Shown here: piece after piece, positions 48,350 through 58,890 of the stretch
How the letters are laid out: every line of letters starts with the position of its first letter
Numbering within the stretch: position 1 is the first letter of the stretch
Assembly (NCBI RefSeq): GCF_000327285.1
Contig: NZ_HE998568.1
Span: 660,786-724,785, forward strand
Direction: 5' to 3'
Source of the DNA: Holdemania massiliensis AP2
GTDB taxonomy: Bacteria > Bacillota_I > Bacilli_A > Erysipelotrichales > Erysipelotrichaceae
Length of the DNA: 64,000 nt
Position numbers and translations under genes: made by a program
Notes under the pieces: model-generated
Told to the model about the DNA's origin: nothing
Database searches by the model: none
Seen by the model: only the letters and a program-made list of their open reading frames with translations

Positions 48350-51145
48350 ATGAGAAAACGAATCCTGAAGCAAATAAAATGGAGCGCGATCATGCTCTTA
48401 ACCCTCTTATCTATGATTGCTCCCGTCATCACCCATGCCGAGGAAGAGCAGCCAACCGTACTTAAAGTCGCGTTTTCACAGATTCCCGGCATTATGGAGC
48501 TGACAGAGGATGGAAGACGAAAAGGAATCGTCGTAGATTATCTTAACGAAATCGCTAAATATACGGGGTGGGAATATGAGTATATTGATACCGACGGCGA
48601 TCATTTGATTGATGAATTTATAGAAGGGCGCTTTGATTTGATGGGCGGGACTTATTACTCGCCTTCTTTTGAACAATATTTTGCTTACCCTAAATACAAT
48701 ATCGGCTACAGCAAAGCTGTATTAATGGCACGCAAAGATGACAGCAGCATCAGTAACTTTAATTTATACAGTTTAAATGGAAAAACTATCGGAGTCTATG
48801 AAAGGGCCCTGGAAAATATCAGCAGACTGCAGGAATATCTGACCATTCACAACCTTGACTGCGAAATCCGAACTTACAGTTATGAAGAGCTCTCTGCTGA
48901 AGGGAACCTCTATCTCTATTTAGAGAATGGAGAAGTCGATTTATTGCTGGGAAATAACTTTGAAAATCCTCCTGGATTCCGCATCGTCGCCTCCTTCGAT
49001 TCTCAACCTTATTACATTGTCACTACGGTTGGCAATCAAAAGGTACTCGACGGGTTGAATATGGCTCTGAAGAAAATTACAGATTCCAATCCCAGTTTCA
49101 GTGTTGACCGCTACGCCGCCAATTTTCAGAATGGAACGGATGTGGATATCCCGCTTTCTTCTGCGGAAAAAGAATATATTCAGCAGCGTGATCCGATAAG
49201 CGTCGCAGTTCCAAGAAGTTATCATCCGCTGTTCTGTCTGAATACTTCAAGCACACTGCACCGCGGTGTTATCTGCGATGTGCTGGATGTGATTGCCGAA
49301 TATACCGGACTGAGTTTCACTTATCATTTTACCGACACGTATCTGGAAGCGATGCAGTTAGTTCAGCAGGGAGAAGCAGATCTACTTGGATTCTACACAG
49401 GAACGGAGGAACAATCCATCGATCAGGGCTTAACCTTGACTTCTCCGTATGTCAATCTTAATAACATTGTTGTCCGCAATAAAATGTCTTCTTATCCGGC
49501 AGCCGGATTGATCTGTGCGATTGTCGAAGGTCAGTCCCTGCCTCCCGAAATCAGCGCAGCTGAAATCCAAACCTATCCTACCGTCACCGATGCGCTCAAA
49601 GCCGTAAACAGCGGCAAAGCAGACTTTATCTACGGTTTGGGCAGCCGGCTGGAAATGGATATTCAACGTTATCATTTTTCCAATCTTGTACCGGTCACGC
49701 CGATAAACAACCGCAGCGATCTCAGTTTTGCATTAAAACGGCCCTCTGATCCGGATTTGCTGACCATTCTCAACAAATCGATCAACAGTCTTTCCGAGAA
49801 GGAACGTTCAGAAATATTAGACCGCAATATGATTTCCATCGGCACTTCCAGCATGACCCTAACCGAACTTATTTATGCCAATCCCGTGACCTTTATTCTG
49901 GTTCTTACGGCGTTTTTGATCGTCGTGGTCATTGCAGTCTTAGGCATATACCGGGCGCGGATGCAGGCGGTCCTGATGCAGAGCAATCTGGAAAAAGCCA
50001 AGGCTGAGAGCCGGGCAAAAGGCGAATTTCTTTCCCGTATGAGCCATGAACTGCGCACGCCGATGAATGCGGTCATCGGTCTGACCGACCTTACCAGCAT
50101 GCTGGACGGCGTACCTGCCGAAGTTCAGGAAAACTTATCCAAGCTGCGGAATTCATCGCATTACATGCTGGATCTCATCAACGATATCCTCGATATGAGC
50201 CGGATTGATAACGGAAAACTGACTCTGGCTCATGAACCGTTTTCCTTAAATTGCATGCTGGACGAAATTCAGGCAATGATGGAAATCGAAGCGACTCAGC
50301 GCGGACTGACCTGCACAGTTGAAAAAGCAGTGACGCACGGCCAGCTCTTAGGCGACAGTATTCGGCTTCGTCAGGTTTTGACCAATCTGCTTTCCAATGC
50401 GTTTAAATTCACCCCTAAAGACGGCAGGATTCAGCTTCGGGTTACAGAACAATCAAACACGGAGAAAGAGGCTTCCTTCTTTTTTCAAGTGATCGACAAT
50501 GGCTTTGGGATTCCCAAAGAAGATCAGCAGCGAATTTTTGAAAGCTTTGAGCAGGTCGGAACCAGTCAGGCAAAAAGCCAAGGAACCGGTTTAGGCCTTC
50601 CCATCAGCAGCAGTATCGTTCACAGTATGGGCGGTGTCCTTCAGGTTCAAAGTCAGCCGGACGAAGGCAGTGAATTCTTTTTCACCGTTACATTGCAGCT
50701 GAATCCCGATCCGAAAGAAATCCCAAACCGATTTATTAAACCTCAGGACCATACATTGTTAAAAGACATTTCAATTCTGCTGGCAGAGGATAACGATTTG
50801 AATGCCGAAATTGCCATTCAGCTTCTGGAAATTCAAGGAGCTGTTGTCCAACGCTGTCTGGATGGCAAACAGGCTGTGGAACAATTTATAGCCAACAAAC
50901 CAGGAACTTTTCAGATGATTTTGATGGACATTCAAATGCCGAACATGAATGGTCTGGAAGCCGCACGGGCTATTCGTTCCTTGACCCGTCCGGATGCCTC
51001 TGTTATCCCGATTGTAGCCATGACAGCAAATACCTTTAAAGAAGATGTAGAGGCTGCGATAGCAGCCGGGATGAATGGTTTTGTGCCTAAACCGCTGGAT
51101 GTCAACTACCTTTATCAGCTTCTGCATGATCTGCTTCAGAATTAA
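48350..51145 (+). CDS. Hybrid sensor kinase with two solute-binding domains (BvgS/EvgS-like)
   Basis: A 931-residue membrane protein: signal/anchor (1-30), two tandem family-3 solute-binding domains outside the cell (about 40-265 and 280-500; first block [18 protein letters not shown], second [14 protein letters not shown]), one transmembrane helix (about 517-540), HisKA ([17 protein letters not shown]), HATPase ([25 protein letters not shown]) and a receiver ([14 protein letters not shown], phospho-Asp in [19 protein letters not shown] Lys). No Hpt domain is attached, so a separate Hpt protein is needed; one is encoded at 5475. Monocistronic with a good terminator. Ligand probably an amino acid or small organic ion. 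Confidence 0.93.
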   Translation: MRKRILKQIKWSAIMLLTLLSMIAPVITHAEEEQPTVLKVAFSQIPGIMELTEDGRRKGIVVDYLNEIAKYTGWEYEYIDTDGDHLIDEFIEGRFDLMGGTYYSPSFEQYFAYPKYNIGYSKAVLMARKDDSSISNFNLYSLNGKTIGVYERALENISRLQEYLTIHNLDCEIRTYSYEELSAEGNLYLYLENGEVDLLLGNNFENPPGFRIVASFDSQPYYIVTTVGNQKVLDGLNMALKKITDSNPSFSVDRYAANFQNGTDVDIPLSSAEKEYIQQRDPISVAVPRSYHPLFCLNTSSTLHRGVICDVLDVIAEYTGLSFTYHFTDTYLEAMQLVQQGEADLLGFYTGTEEQSIDQGLTLTSPYVNLNNIVVRNKMSSYPAAGLICAIVEGQSLPPEISAAEIQTYPTVTDALKAVNSGKADFIYGLGSRLEMDIQRYHFSNLVPVTPINNRSDLSFALKRPSDPDLLTILNKSINSLSEKERSEILDRNMISIGTSSMTLTELIYANPVTFILVLTAFLIVVVIAVLGIYRARMQAVLMQSNLEKAKAESRAKGEFLSRMSHELRTPMNAVIGLTDLTSMLDGVPAEVQENLSKLRNSSHYMLDLINDILDMSRIDNGKLTLAHEPFSLNCMLDEIQAMMEIEATQRGLTCTVEKAVTHGQLLGDSIRLRQVLTNLLSNAFKFTPKDGRIQLRVTEQSNTEKEASFFFQVIDNGFGIPKEDQQRIFESFEQVGTSQAKSQGTGLGLPISSSIVHSMGGVLQVQSQPDEGSEFFFTVTLQLNPDPKEIPNRFIKPQDHTLLKDISILLAEDNDLNAEIAIQLLEIQGAVVQRCLDGKQAVEQFIANKPGTFQMILMDIQMPNMNGLEAARAIRSLTRPDASVIPIVAMTANTFKEDVEAAIAAGMNGFVPKPLDVNYLYQLLHDLLQN

Positions 51146-51177
51146 CAGCGCAGATTTTGACGTCTGTGAAAAATCTC

Positions 51178-51216
51178 GAGCCGCCTTATCTGGGAATTCC
51201 GATGAGGCGGCTTTTT
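51178..51216 (+). terminator. Terminator of the hybrid kinase gene
   Basis: GAGCCGCCT (51178-51186) pairs with AGGCGGCT (51205-51212), extended by ATC/GAT, then TTTTTAT. Confidence 0.85.
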
Positions 51217-51296
51217 ATGAGAAAAAATATTATGGAATACGATCTTTGCCTGTTTACTATTGTGCTGATTTTGCAACCGCACTGACTTCCTTTCGG

Positions 51297-51325
51297 TTGA
51301 CTCCTTAGCTGAGAACCGATACAAT
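51297..51325 (+). promoter_or_regulatory. Promoter of the 51487 gene
   Basis: TTGACT (51297-51302), 17-bp spacer, TACAAT (51320-51325). The 155-nt leader can close ATGCGGTG (51324-51331) on CACCGCAT (about 51379-51386). Confidence 0.65.
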
Positions 51326-51486
51326 GCGGTGAAGGATAAGATCAAACTTGCTGTATGTATAGAATAAAACCATTCCTTGCACCGCATCGCAAAGCCGGTC
51401 CTTCTGTCAGCGGAATAACGTCCCCGCAGCATGAAAATTTAACGGCTGTCTGTCCCAGCATCTTTTATCCTAAGGAGGATTCATCT

Positions 51487-51960
51487 ATGCAAGATTTTAT
51501 TAAGGCTCTGGTAAGCGAAGAAAAAAATACAGAATTACCGGAAACGTTTAATTATTTTGGAAAACTGATCGGCAGTTGGAAAATTGATTACGTTGAAAGC
51601 AGCCATTCTGCGGCCATCCAGGGGGAATGGCATTTCGCATGGGTTCTTGAAGGAATGGCCATCCAAGACGTGATTATCCTGCCGGATTATGAATACGGCA
51701 CATCCCTTCGTATCTTCAATCCCAACACTCACGCCTGGGACGTTGCTTACGGCTACACCGGCAAGATAATTCGTCTTGAAGCCAGAAAGCAAGGGGAAAT
51801 GATTGTTCTTACTGATACTAACGACGAAAACAGAAAGTGGGTTTTTGTCAAAATTGATGATGATGAATTTCAATGGCAGAATGTAACTATCAAAGAAAAC
51901 GGTGAGTGGCAGATCAATGCCGAAATCTATGCCAAGCGTTCTCTCACAAATTGTATTTGA
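51487..51960 (+). CDS. Conserved hypothetical protein, DUF1579-like
   Basis: I start at ATG 51487 after AAGGAGG; an upstream in-frame extension to 51355 runs through the leader. The 157-residue cytoplasmic protein reads as a small beta-barrel: FGKLIGSWKIDY, GEWHFAWVLEGMAIQDVI, LRIFNPNTHAWDV, GKIIRLEARKQGEMIVL, KWVFVKIDDDEFQWQN. The GSW start and alternating strands recall DUF1579/lipocalin-like proteins of unknown ligand. It stands alone with its own promoter. Confidence 0.7.
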   Translation: MQDFIKALVSEEKNTELPETFNYFGKLIGSWKIDYVESSHSAAIQGEWHFAWVLEGMAIQDVIILPDYEYGTSLRIFNPNTHAWDVAYGYTGKIIRLEARKQGEMIVLTDTNDENRKWVFVKIDDDEFQWQNVTIKENGEWQINAEIYAKRSLTNCI

Positions 51961-52173
51961 CTTTATCTCTATCAGTTAAGAAAAAAATGTTCCATAGCGA
52001 TCATTCTGAAAAGCAGATATCGCCGGATGACGATCTATCCGCACCTAAAAAGCATTTATGCTCGAAATGCTTTTTATTTAGATTTTATACCTACGCCATT
52101 GATCGTTATTATCACATCGGTCTTGTTGCTGAATGATCCCGATGATTTCCATATCGTCTGCTCTGATTCGGGA

Positions 52174-53085
52174 TTATCCAAGCAAATCACACATCAGCTG
52201 ATTAAATTTCTCATTTTCGCTCCATTGAGGAAAGTGGCAGGAATTTTCAAACCAGTAAAACCGTTTTTCCGTTTCTATCCGATCAAAGTAGTCCTTCGCC
52301 AGAGTTGCGGAAACATGGCTGTCAAAGCGCCCTTCTATCAGAATGACCGGCGCTTCAAAACGTGTCTGCGCTTCAAAGTTTGTCTGCATGACTTCCTGCT
52401 ACAAGGATTGTATGGCCTGCAGGCTGCCCTTCTGACGTCGGATCAAATCCCCGATGGTGTAATCTTTCGAAAACAGAAACGGCAGAATCAAACGATTGTA
52501 ATTTTTCGCTCCATAGAGTGAGCCCTTATGTTTAACAACTTGCTGTGTGACAAAAAGCAGATCGTTCAGCCAGTTCTCCGACTGGTAACTGCAGTCGATT
52601 GTTTTCAGTTTTTCCAGACTCTTTCGGTCGGCATGGGCTAACGCATAATCATAGGCAATCCTACTCGATTTTTTCATATTCACGACTTGTCCGCAGCCAA
52701 TATAAGTCCGCACGCGTTCCGGATGGGACTGTGTAAAGCGAAGTCCCAAAATACTCCCCCACGAATGACCTACCAAATACAGTGAACGCTGCTTAAACCG
52801 CCTCAGCAAATCCGTTACCAGCACATCGAGATCCTGAAGAAACATCTCGATTGTCACTGCGCCGTCAAATGGAGAATACGATTTTCCAGCCCCGCGCTGT
52901 TCCCAGATCACAACCGTAAAATGCTGCTCCAATTGTTTATTATATTTCTTGACCAGAGGCAGAGCCGCATCCCCGGGACCGCCATGCAGATAAACCAAAA
53001 GTGGCGCTTCAGCTTTTTCCGCGCGAATGGAAACGAACTGCGGCACCCCGTTTAAATTCATGTTTAACTGTTCATTAAGATCCAT
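52174..53085 (-). pseudogene. Alpha/beta hydrolase (proline iminopeptidase-like) with an in-frame amber codon
   Basis: Two adjacent minus-strand ORFs (52399-53085 and 52174-52389) are in the same frame, separated only by TAG at 52399-52401. Joined they give about 303 residues of a proline-iminopeptidase-like hydrolase: LHGGPGDAALP (oxyanion hole), VIWEQRGAGKS, nucleophile GHSWGSILG, and in the second part the acid-region EGRFDSH and the catalytic His NSCHFPQW. The residue before EVM in this family is usually Trp, so TGG to TAG is the simplest explanation. It may be a real recent nonsense mutation or a sequencing error. The TAG removes the catalytic His and Asp region. Confidence 0.82.
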
Positions 53086-53240
53086 GCCGCCGCTCCCTCT
53101 ATTGGTTGTTTATTTATGAGCTATCAAACCTTTACGCTTCTGAATTACAACCATTTTCCAGACTGATCCGCAGCGATTTCATATTCTCATCCTGATTTTT
53201 CTTTAATTACAATCATCAATATCTTATTTGTTTCAATCTC

Positions 53241-53360
53241 ATTGTAAGGGACGGTGACAGGACTGTCAAACTGATTCGCGAACATGAAAAATATTCCGGA
53301 AACAAAAAAAGGGATCGCAGCCAAGAAATCCTTTGAATTCAAATTTCAGCTGGCAATCCC
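53241..53360. repeat. 120-bp direct repeat, left copy (target duplication)
   Basis: Identical by eye to 55349-55468. It contains a copy of the terminator of the 55500 gene. The two copies exactly bracket the insertion sequence, so it is best read as a target-site duplication. Confidence 0.9.
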
Positions 53361-55348
53361 GGGTCTTTAACACTTGTCAAAAATCACGACCATTCATTAA
53401 GGCTTTAACCAAAGTCTTTTTTTATGTTAAGCCTTGTCAAATTAATCGTTATTTTATATCGTATTTTATTGTATTCTGTTGCGTTCTATGGTATAATATG
53501 ACTAGGGCGGTGATCTTATGCGTGTTACTACCACCAAATCTAAAAACTCTGAATCTTTTTATATCAACTTCGCTTATGTTGATAAAAATGGTAAAAGCAC
53601 TTCAAGGATTTACAGGAAACTTGGCACTCTCAAAGAGCTTTCCGAAAAACTCGGCACTGACCGTGACGGTGTCATGGCCTGGGCCAAAGAGCAGGCAAGA
53701 ATCGCTACCCTTGAATACAATAAAGAAAAGGAAAGTGTTTCTATTCCTTTTGCACCCGGACGTATCATTGAAAAAGATGCACAACGCTCATTCAACTGCG
53801 GTTATCTCTTCATCCAGTCCATTCTGAGTGAGCTCCGTTTTGATAATGTATTCAGAAATATAAAGAACCGTCACAAAAACAATTATGATCTGAAAGCCAT
53901 TTTTTCCGATCTCATCTGTTCCAGAGTTCTTCATCCTTCCAGTAAAAGAAGTTCTTATGATTTCGCACAGACACTGCTGGAGCAGCCTACATACAATCTA
54001 CATCATATTTACCGTGCCCTTTCCATTCTGGCACAAGAATCCGACTACATCCAGGCCGAAACATACCGCAACAGCAATTTCATCCATAAACGGAACACGA
54101 AGATCCTTTACTATGACTGCACCAATTACTATTTTGAGATTGAACAGGAAGAGAATAGCAAGAAGTATGGTAAAAGCAAAGAGCACAGACCAAACCCTAT
54201 CATTGGGATGGGACTGTTTATGGATGCGGACGGTTATCCGTTAGCTTTCGATCTTTATCCCGGAAATCAGAATGAGCAGCTGTCACTGAAACCGCTGGAA
54301 CAAAAAGTGATCCGTGATTTTGGCTGTTCAGAATTTGTGTTCTGTTCCGACAGCGGACTGGGTTCACAGAAAAACAAACTCTTCAATGATATAGGCACCC
54401 GATCCTATGTCATCACCCAGTCACTGAAAAAGTTAAAGAAAGAAGACCGTGATATAGCGCTGGATCCAAGACAATACCGCAGGCTGGGCAGTGATCAATT
54501 GATCAATCTGGAGGATCTGGATGAAGAGGATCAGGAGGTATTTAATTCGATATACTACAAGGAAGTTCCCGTGGAAGGAAAATCAATCTCCGAAACCCTG
54601 ATTGTCACCTATTCACCGAAGTACAAAGAATACCAGAAAAAAATCAGACAGGCACAGATCGACCGGGCGATGAAGATGATCGGTGAAGGCGGAAAGCCTA
54701 AGAAAAACCGCAAAAACCCGAATGATCCTGCAAGATTCATCAGAAAAACATCCGTCACAGAAAACGGAGAAATCGCAGACAGTGCATTCTGGGAAATGGA
54801 TCAGGATGTTATAGACAGAGAAGAGATGTACGACGGATTCTATGCGGTAACTACTGATATGGAAAGTGATGTATCAGAAATTATAGCCATCAACAAGAGA
54901 AGATGGCAGATTGAAGAATGTTTTCGCATCATGAAAACGGAATTTGAAGCCAGACCTGTCTATTTACAACTGGACGACAGAATCAAAGCGCATTTTCTGA
55001 TCTGTTTCCTGTCCCTGCTGGTATACCGGATACTGGAAACAAAGCTGGGAAACAGATATACAGTGGAAGAAACACTGGATACCATCAGAAATATGAATGT
55101 ATGTGAAATCCAAGGATACGGCTATATCCCTACATATAAGCGGACAGACCTAACAGATGATTTACATGAGAGATTCGGATTTCGTACAGACACAGAGATC
55201 ATACGCAAATCAAAAATGAGAGAAATGATCAATAAAAGCAAAACCAAGAAAAAATTACTATAAACTTTTACAAAGCAAAAAATGGCATTTTACCCCTTCG
55301 TTAAGCGGTTTATAGCCATTTTTTATTTTACCAAGTGTTAAAGACGGG
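53361..55348 (+). mobile_element. IS1634-family insertion sequence
   Basis: The element spans the transposase gene plus ends. Terminal inverted repeats share GTCTTTAACACTTG (53363-53376) and its complement CAAGTGTTAAAGAC (55332-55345), each preceded at the outer edge by GGG on the plus strand. It is flanked by 120-bp direct repeats. Variable and very long target duplications are documented for IS1634 of Mycoplasma mycoides and the related IS1549, which fits. Confidence 0.9.
53518..55263 (+). CDS. IS1634-family DDE transposase
   Basis: A 581-residue transposase: IYRKLGTLKEL near the N-terminus, first catalytic region ILYYDCTNYYFEIE (Asp about 200), GMGLFMDADGYPLAFDLYPGN, second region FVFCSDSGLGSQKN (Asp), and the Y-R-W-Q-I-E-E block INKRRWQIEECFRIMKTEF with the catalytic Glu. 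Length and blocks match the IS4-superfamily IS1634/IS1549 group. Start ATG 53518 follows GGCGGTGAT; an upstream TATAAT (about 53492-53497) is a likely -10 box. The frame is intact, so the element may be active. Confidence 0.92.
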   Translation: MRVTTTKSKNSESFYINFAYVDKNGKSTSRIYRKLGTLKELSEKLGTDRDGVMAWAKEQARIATLEYNKEKESVSIPFAPGRIIEKDAQRSFNCGYLFIQSILSELRFDNVFRNIKNRHKNNYDLKAIFSDLICSRVLHPSSKRSSYDFAQTLLEQPTYNLHHIYRALSILAQESDYIQAETYRNSNFIHKRNTKILYYDCTNYYFEIEQEENSKKYGKSKEHRPNPIIGMGLFMDADGYPLAFDLYPGNQNEQLSLKPLEQKVIRDFGCSEFVFCSDSGLGSQKNKLFNDIGTRSYVITQSLKKLKKEDRDIALDPRQYRRLGSDQLINLEDLDEEDQEVFNSIYYKEVPVEGKSISETLIVTYSPKYKEYQKKIRQAQIDRAMKMIGEGGKPKKNRKNPNDPARFIRKTSVTENGEIADSAFWEMDQDVIDREEMYDGFYAVTTDMESDVSEIIAINKRRWQIEECFRIMKTEFEARPVYLQLDDRIKAHFLICFLSLLVYRILETKLGNRYTVEETLDTIRNMNVCEIQGYGYIPTYKRTDLTDDLHERFGFRTDTEIIRKSKMREMINKSKTKKKLL

Positions 55349-55468
55349 ATTGTAAGGGACGGTGACAGGACTGTCAAACTGATTCGCGAACATGAAAAAT
55401 ATTCCGGAAACAAAAAAAGGGATCGCAGCCAAGAAATCCTTTGAATTCAAATTTCAGCTGGCAATCCC
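55349..55468. repeat. 120-bp direct repeat, right copy (target duplication)
   Basis: Second copy of 53241-53360, in its original context 31 bp downstream of the stop codon of the 55500 gene. Confidence 0.9.
55412..55468 (-). terminator. Terminator of the HdeD-like gene (duplicated by the insertion)
   Basis: On the minus strand GGGATTGCCAGC (55457-55468) pairs imperfectly with GCTGCGATCCC (55419-55429), followed by seven T. The same structure is found at 53304-53360 because of the duplication. Confidence 0.75.
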
Positions 55469-55499
55469 CGTAATTTACAAACCAAGAATCAACCCTTCA

Positions 55500-56033
55500 T
55501 TACAGCCAAAAGCGTTGATAATAGATTCCGCGGATCAGTGCGTGGGCGCCTTCTACAATCAAAGCCATAGCAAACAAAGTTGACAGCGCCACCGTACCGA
55601 TTACCGGTTTAAAGAAGGTCAGCAGGCCCAGCACCGTCATCGCCGCTCCCAGCAGCACCAGCCAGCCCCACCCGTCAAAATTAAGCTTCCGCAAATCAAA
55701 TCCGCCGACCAGCTTGGACAATCCGGAAAACATGATCCACATGCCGAAAACATAAGGCAGAACAGAGGCGACCAGAACACTGTTGGCCAGAAACATAAAG
55801 CCGACCAGGATTCCCAGAATACCGTCCAGCAGCTGCCACAAAGCTCCCAGCATTACATTGTGAAACACAAAGTAGATCGTCAGACTGAAAATACCGTTGA
55901 TCAAAATCACAAACCCGATCATTCCCGCCATGGAGATCAGCGAGGCGTCCGGCCTAAACAATAAGGTACAGCCGGAGATGATCAGCAGGATTCCGGCAAT
56001 AAACCATAACACACGCGTCATTGAATTTTTCAT
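55500..56033 (-). CDS. HdeD/DUF308-family membrane protein
   Basis: A 177-residue integral membrane protein with six helices in three pairs, each led by the family pattern WFIAGILLIISGCTLL, WQLLDGILGILVGF, LVLLGAAMTVLGLLTF. HdeD-like DUF308 proteins are linked to acid or envelope stress in enterobacteria; the mechanism is unknown. It is monocistronic, starting after AAGGAGTGG and ending at the terminator duplicated by the insertion sequence. Confidence 0.87.
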   Translation of the reverse strand: MKNSMTRVLWFIAGILLIISGCTLLFRPDASLISMAGMIGFVILINGIFSLTIYFVFHNVMLGALWQLLDGILGILVGFMFLANSVLVASVLPYVFGMWIMFSGLSKLVGGFDLRKLNFDGWGWLVLLGAAMTVLGLLTFFKPVIGTVALSTLFAMALIVEGAHALIRGIYYQRFWL

Positions 56034-56178
56034 ACAATCCCACTCCTTCTCGGATCGCTTTCATCGGATCCTACTTGTATCATAGCGCTTTCTGCCGGTT
56101 TGCAAATAGACAGTCCGGGCTGACTGTCGAAAGCGTAGACAAACCAAAAACCCTGCCTAATACAACAGGGCTTAATAT

Positions 56179-56784
56179 TTAATCCAGAATTCCATCCAGC
56201 GCCAGATTCACCTTCAAGACATTAACGCGCGGTTCTCCAAACAATCCCAGAAACCGGCTTTCCGTATATTTTTTTATAACGGCCCGGATTTCTTCTTCAC
56301 TCTTGCCCGTTGTTCTGGCAAGCCGGGATACCTGATACTCTGCCGCCGCCGGTGAAATATGCGGGTCAAGTCCGCTGCCGGAATTCGTGACGAGATCGAC
56401 TGGAATTGGCTTTCCCTGCTGTTCCGGATGGGCAGCCTCAATCATAGCCACCCGCTCAGCAACCAGCGCCTGATATTCTTCGCTGGCCGGGGATAAGTTG
56501 GACGGCGCCGCATACATGACCGGATTGCCATCCGCATCGGTGAACGTCGCGGTATCCAGCTTCATGATCCGGCCCCACAGATGATCTTCATCCGCAAACT
56601 GCTGGGCTAGTAATTCACTGCCGTAGCATTGACCGTCAACTTCAATCAAACTGCCGTTGGCCTGATCCGGAAAAATCAGCTGACTGAGACCTGTCATGGC
56701 CAGTGTATACAAACCGCCGCACAGAACGGTCAGGATTAAAAAGAATCCCAAGGCCCGGCTAAAAATACTTTTCCACTTTTTCAT
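56179..56784 (-). CDS. kdpC: Potassium-transporting ATPase subunit C (KdpC)
   Basis: I start at ATG 56784 after AAGGAGG; the longer frame overlaps kdpB without support. The 201-residue protein has one N-terminal helix (about 9-30) and the periplasm-facing domain with LIEVDGQCYGSELLAQQF, LWGRI, PSNLSPASEEY, IPVDLVTNSGSGLDPHISP, AAAEYQVSRLARTTGKSEEE and VNVLKVNLALD. KdpC stabilises the KdpFABC complex and aids ATP binding. Last gene of kdpFABC. Confidence 0.95.
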   Translation of the reverse strand: MKKWKSIFSRALGFFLILTVLCGGLYTLAMTGLSQLIFPDQANGSLIEVDGQCYGSELLAQQFADEDHLWGRIMKLDTATFTDADGNPVMYAAPSNLSPASEEYQALVAERVAMIEAAHPEQQGKPIPVDLVTNSGSGLDPHISPAAAEYQVSRLARTTGKSEEEIRAVIKKYTESRFLGLFGEPRVNVLKVNLALDGILD

Positions 56785-56797
56785 GCTTTGATCCTCC

Positions 56798-58870
56798 TTA
56801 CAAAATGCCCAAAAAGCCAAGAATCACATCAAACAATTTAATGAAAAGAAACGGTGCAAGAATTCCGCCTAAACCATAGACCAACAAGTTATGACTCAGC
56901 ATCTTACTGGCCGGAACCTCGCGGTAGCGGACGCCTTTTAGTGCTAAAGGAATTAAAGCGACAATGATCAGCGCGTTGTAGAGAATCGCTGAGAAAATCG
57001 CGCTTTCCGGACTGTGAAGCCGCATGATATTCAAAGCCTGAAGTCCTGGATATAAGCCGACAAACATTGCCGGAATAACCGCAAAATATTTCGCCACATC
57101 GTTGGCGATGGAAAACGTCGTCAGCGATCCGCGCGTCATCAACAGCTGTTTGCCAATCTGCACAATTTGAATCAATTTGGTCGGCGACGAATCAAGATCC
57201 ACCATATTGCCGGCTTCTTTTGCGGCCTGCGTTCCCGTATTCATCGCGACTGCCACATCGGCCTGTGCCAGCGCCGGGGCATCGTTGGTTCCATCGCCCG
57301 TCATGGCGACCAAATGTCCCTGAGCCTGATAATCCCGAATCAGCTGAAGCTTGGTTTCCGGGGTGGCTTCGGCTAAGAAATCGTCAACCCCGGCTTCCGC
57401 CGCAATCGCGGCCGCGGTCAGCGGGTTGTCTCCGGTAATCATGATCGTTTTGATTCCCATTTTGCGCAGATCCGCAAATTTTTCTTTCACACCCTGCTTG
57501 ATAATATCCTTGAGATGAATCACACCCATTACTTTCTCGTTCTTGGACACGACTAACGGCGTTCCTCCCTGCCGGGCGATCTGGTCAACGACTTCCTGAC
57601 ATTGAAGGCTGAAATGACCGCCTAACGCCTCAACATGTTTTTTGATCGCGTCGGCTGCGCCCTTACGAATACAAACGCCTTCATAATCAACACCGCTCAT
57701 ACGGGTTTTAGCGGTAAAGGGAACGAAGTGCATCGGCTTTTCCTGAAGATTACGCCCGCGCAGATTAAATTGTTCTTTAGCCAAGATCACGATGCTGCGG
57801 CCTTCCGGGGTTTCATCTGCCAGCGAGGACAGCTGTGCAGCATCGGCCAATTCAGCTTCACTGACGCCCTCGGCAGGAATCAAAGCCGACGCCTGACGAT
57901 TGCCAAGCGTAATCGTTCCGGTCTTATCGAGCATCAGAACATCAACATCGCCCGCGGCTTCAATGGCCCGGCCGCTCATCGCCAGAACATTCGCTTGATT
58001 GAGCCGGCTCATCCCGGCAATGCCGATGGCGGAAAGCAGCGCGCCTATCGTGGTCGGAGCCAGGCAGATCAGCAGGGCGACTAACGAAGTGACTGATGTC
58101 GGATTCGGCTGACCTTGCTGACGAGCTGAGAACAGGGAATAGGCATAAAGGGAAACGGTCACCAGAACGAAGATTATCGACAACGCTACCAATAAAATCT
58201 GCAGTGCGATTTCATTCGGGGTTTTCTTGCGCGCCGCTCCCTCTACCATCGCGATCATCTTATCCAGAAAGCTGGCTCCCGGTTCGCTTGTCATTTGAAC
58301 AACGATCCAGTCAGACAATACCGTCGTTCCGCCGGTCACCGCACTGCGGTCGCCGCCGCTTTCGCGAATGACCGGCGCGGATTCGCCTGTAATCGCGCTT
58401 TCATCCACCGAGGCCGCGCCTTCAATCACTTCGCCGTCGCCAGGAATCTGCTCGCCGGCTTTTACAATCACGATATCGCCTTTTTTCAGTTCGGCAGAAG
58501 AAACAACCGTAAATTGATCATGGCGGTGCGGATCCGAAAGCCGATAAGCCTGAACATCCTTGCGGGCTTTGCGCAGCGTATCCGCCTGTGCTTTGCCCCG
58601 GCCTTCCGCAATCGCTTCGGCAAAATTAGCAAATAAGACCGTAAATCCAAGAATTATTGTGACGCTGAGGGTAAACCCCGTGTCTGCATCCTTGATTCCA
58701 AACAGGGATAGAATTGTCAGCATGGCGGTTAAAATCGTGGAAATATAAACCAGAAACATCACCGGATTTTTGATCTGGACGCGCGGATCAAGTTTAGCAA
58801 ACGAATCTTGGATCGCCTGACGAATCATTCTCGGATCGCTGAGAGCACTCTTATTTTTTTCATTTTTCAT
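56798..58870 (-). CDS. kdpB: Potassium-transporting ATPase ATP-binding subunit (KdpB)
   Basis: The P-type ATPase subunit, 690 residues from ATG 58870; the ATG at 58891 is part of the ribosome-binding site AAGGAGGGG. Key features are [16 protein letters not shown] (TGES), the phosphorylation motif [51 protein letters not shown] and the conserved [19 protein letters not shown]. It hydrolyses ATP to drive K+ uptake through KdpA. Confidence 0.96.
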   Translation of the reverse strand: MKNEKNKSALSDPRMIRQAIQDSFAKLDPRVQIKNPVMFLVYISTILTAMLTILSLFGIKDADTGFTLSVTIILGFTVLFANFAEAIAEGRGKAQADTLRKARKDVQAYRLSDPHRHDQFTVVSSAELKKGDIVIVKAGEQIPGDGEVIEGAASVDESAITGESAPVIRESGGDRSAVTGGTTVLSDWIVVQMTSEPGASFLDKMIAMVEGAARKKTPNEIALQILLVALSIIFVLVTVSLYAYSLFSARQQGQPNPTSVTSLVALLICLAPTTIGALLSAIGIAGMSRLNQANVLAMSGRAIEAAGDVDVLMLDKTGTITLGNRQASALIPAEGVSEAELADAAQLSSLADETPEGRSIVILAKEQFNLRGRNLQEKPMHFVPFTAKTRMSGVDYEGVCIRKGAADAIKKHVEALGGHFSLQCQEVVDQIARQGGTPLVVSKNEKVMGVIHLKDIIKQGVKEKFADLRKMGIKTIMITGDNPLTAAAIAAEAGVDDFLAEATPETKLQLIRDYQAQGHLVAMTGDGTNDAPALAQADVAVAMNTGTQAAKEAGNMVDLDSSPTKLIQIVQIGKQLLMTRGSLTTFSIANDVAKYFAVIPAMFVGLYPGLQALNIMRLHSPESAIFSAILYNALIIVALIPLALKGVRYREVPASKMLSHNLLVYGLGGILAPFLFIKLFDVILGFLGIL

Positions 58871-58890
58871 ATTCCTTGTCCCCTCCTTCA

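Noticed and set aside
52399-52401. Pyrrolysine decoding of the TAG in the hydrolase gene
   Set aside because: Nothing in the window suggests pyl genes, and a Trp-to-amber single change is simpler.
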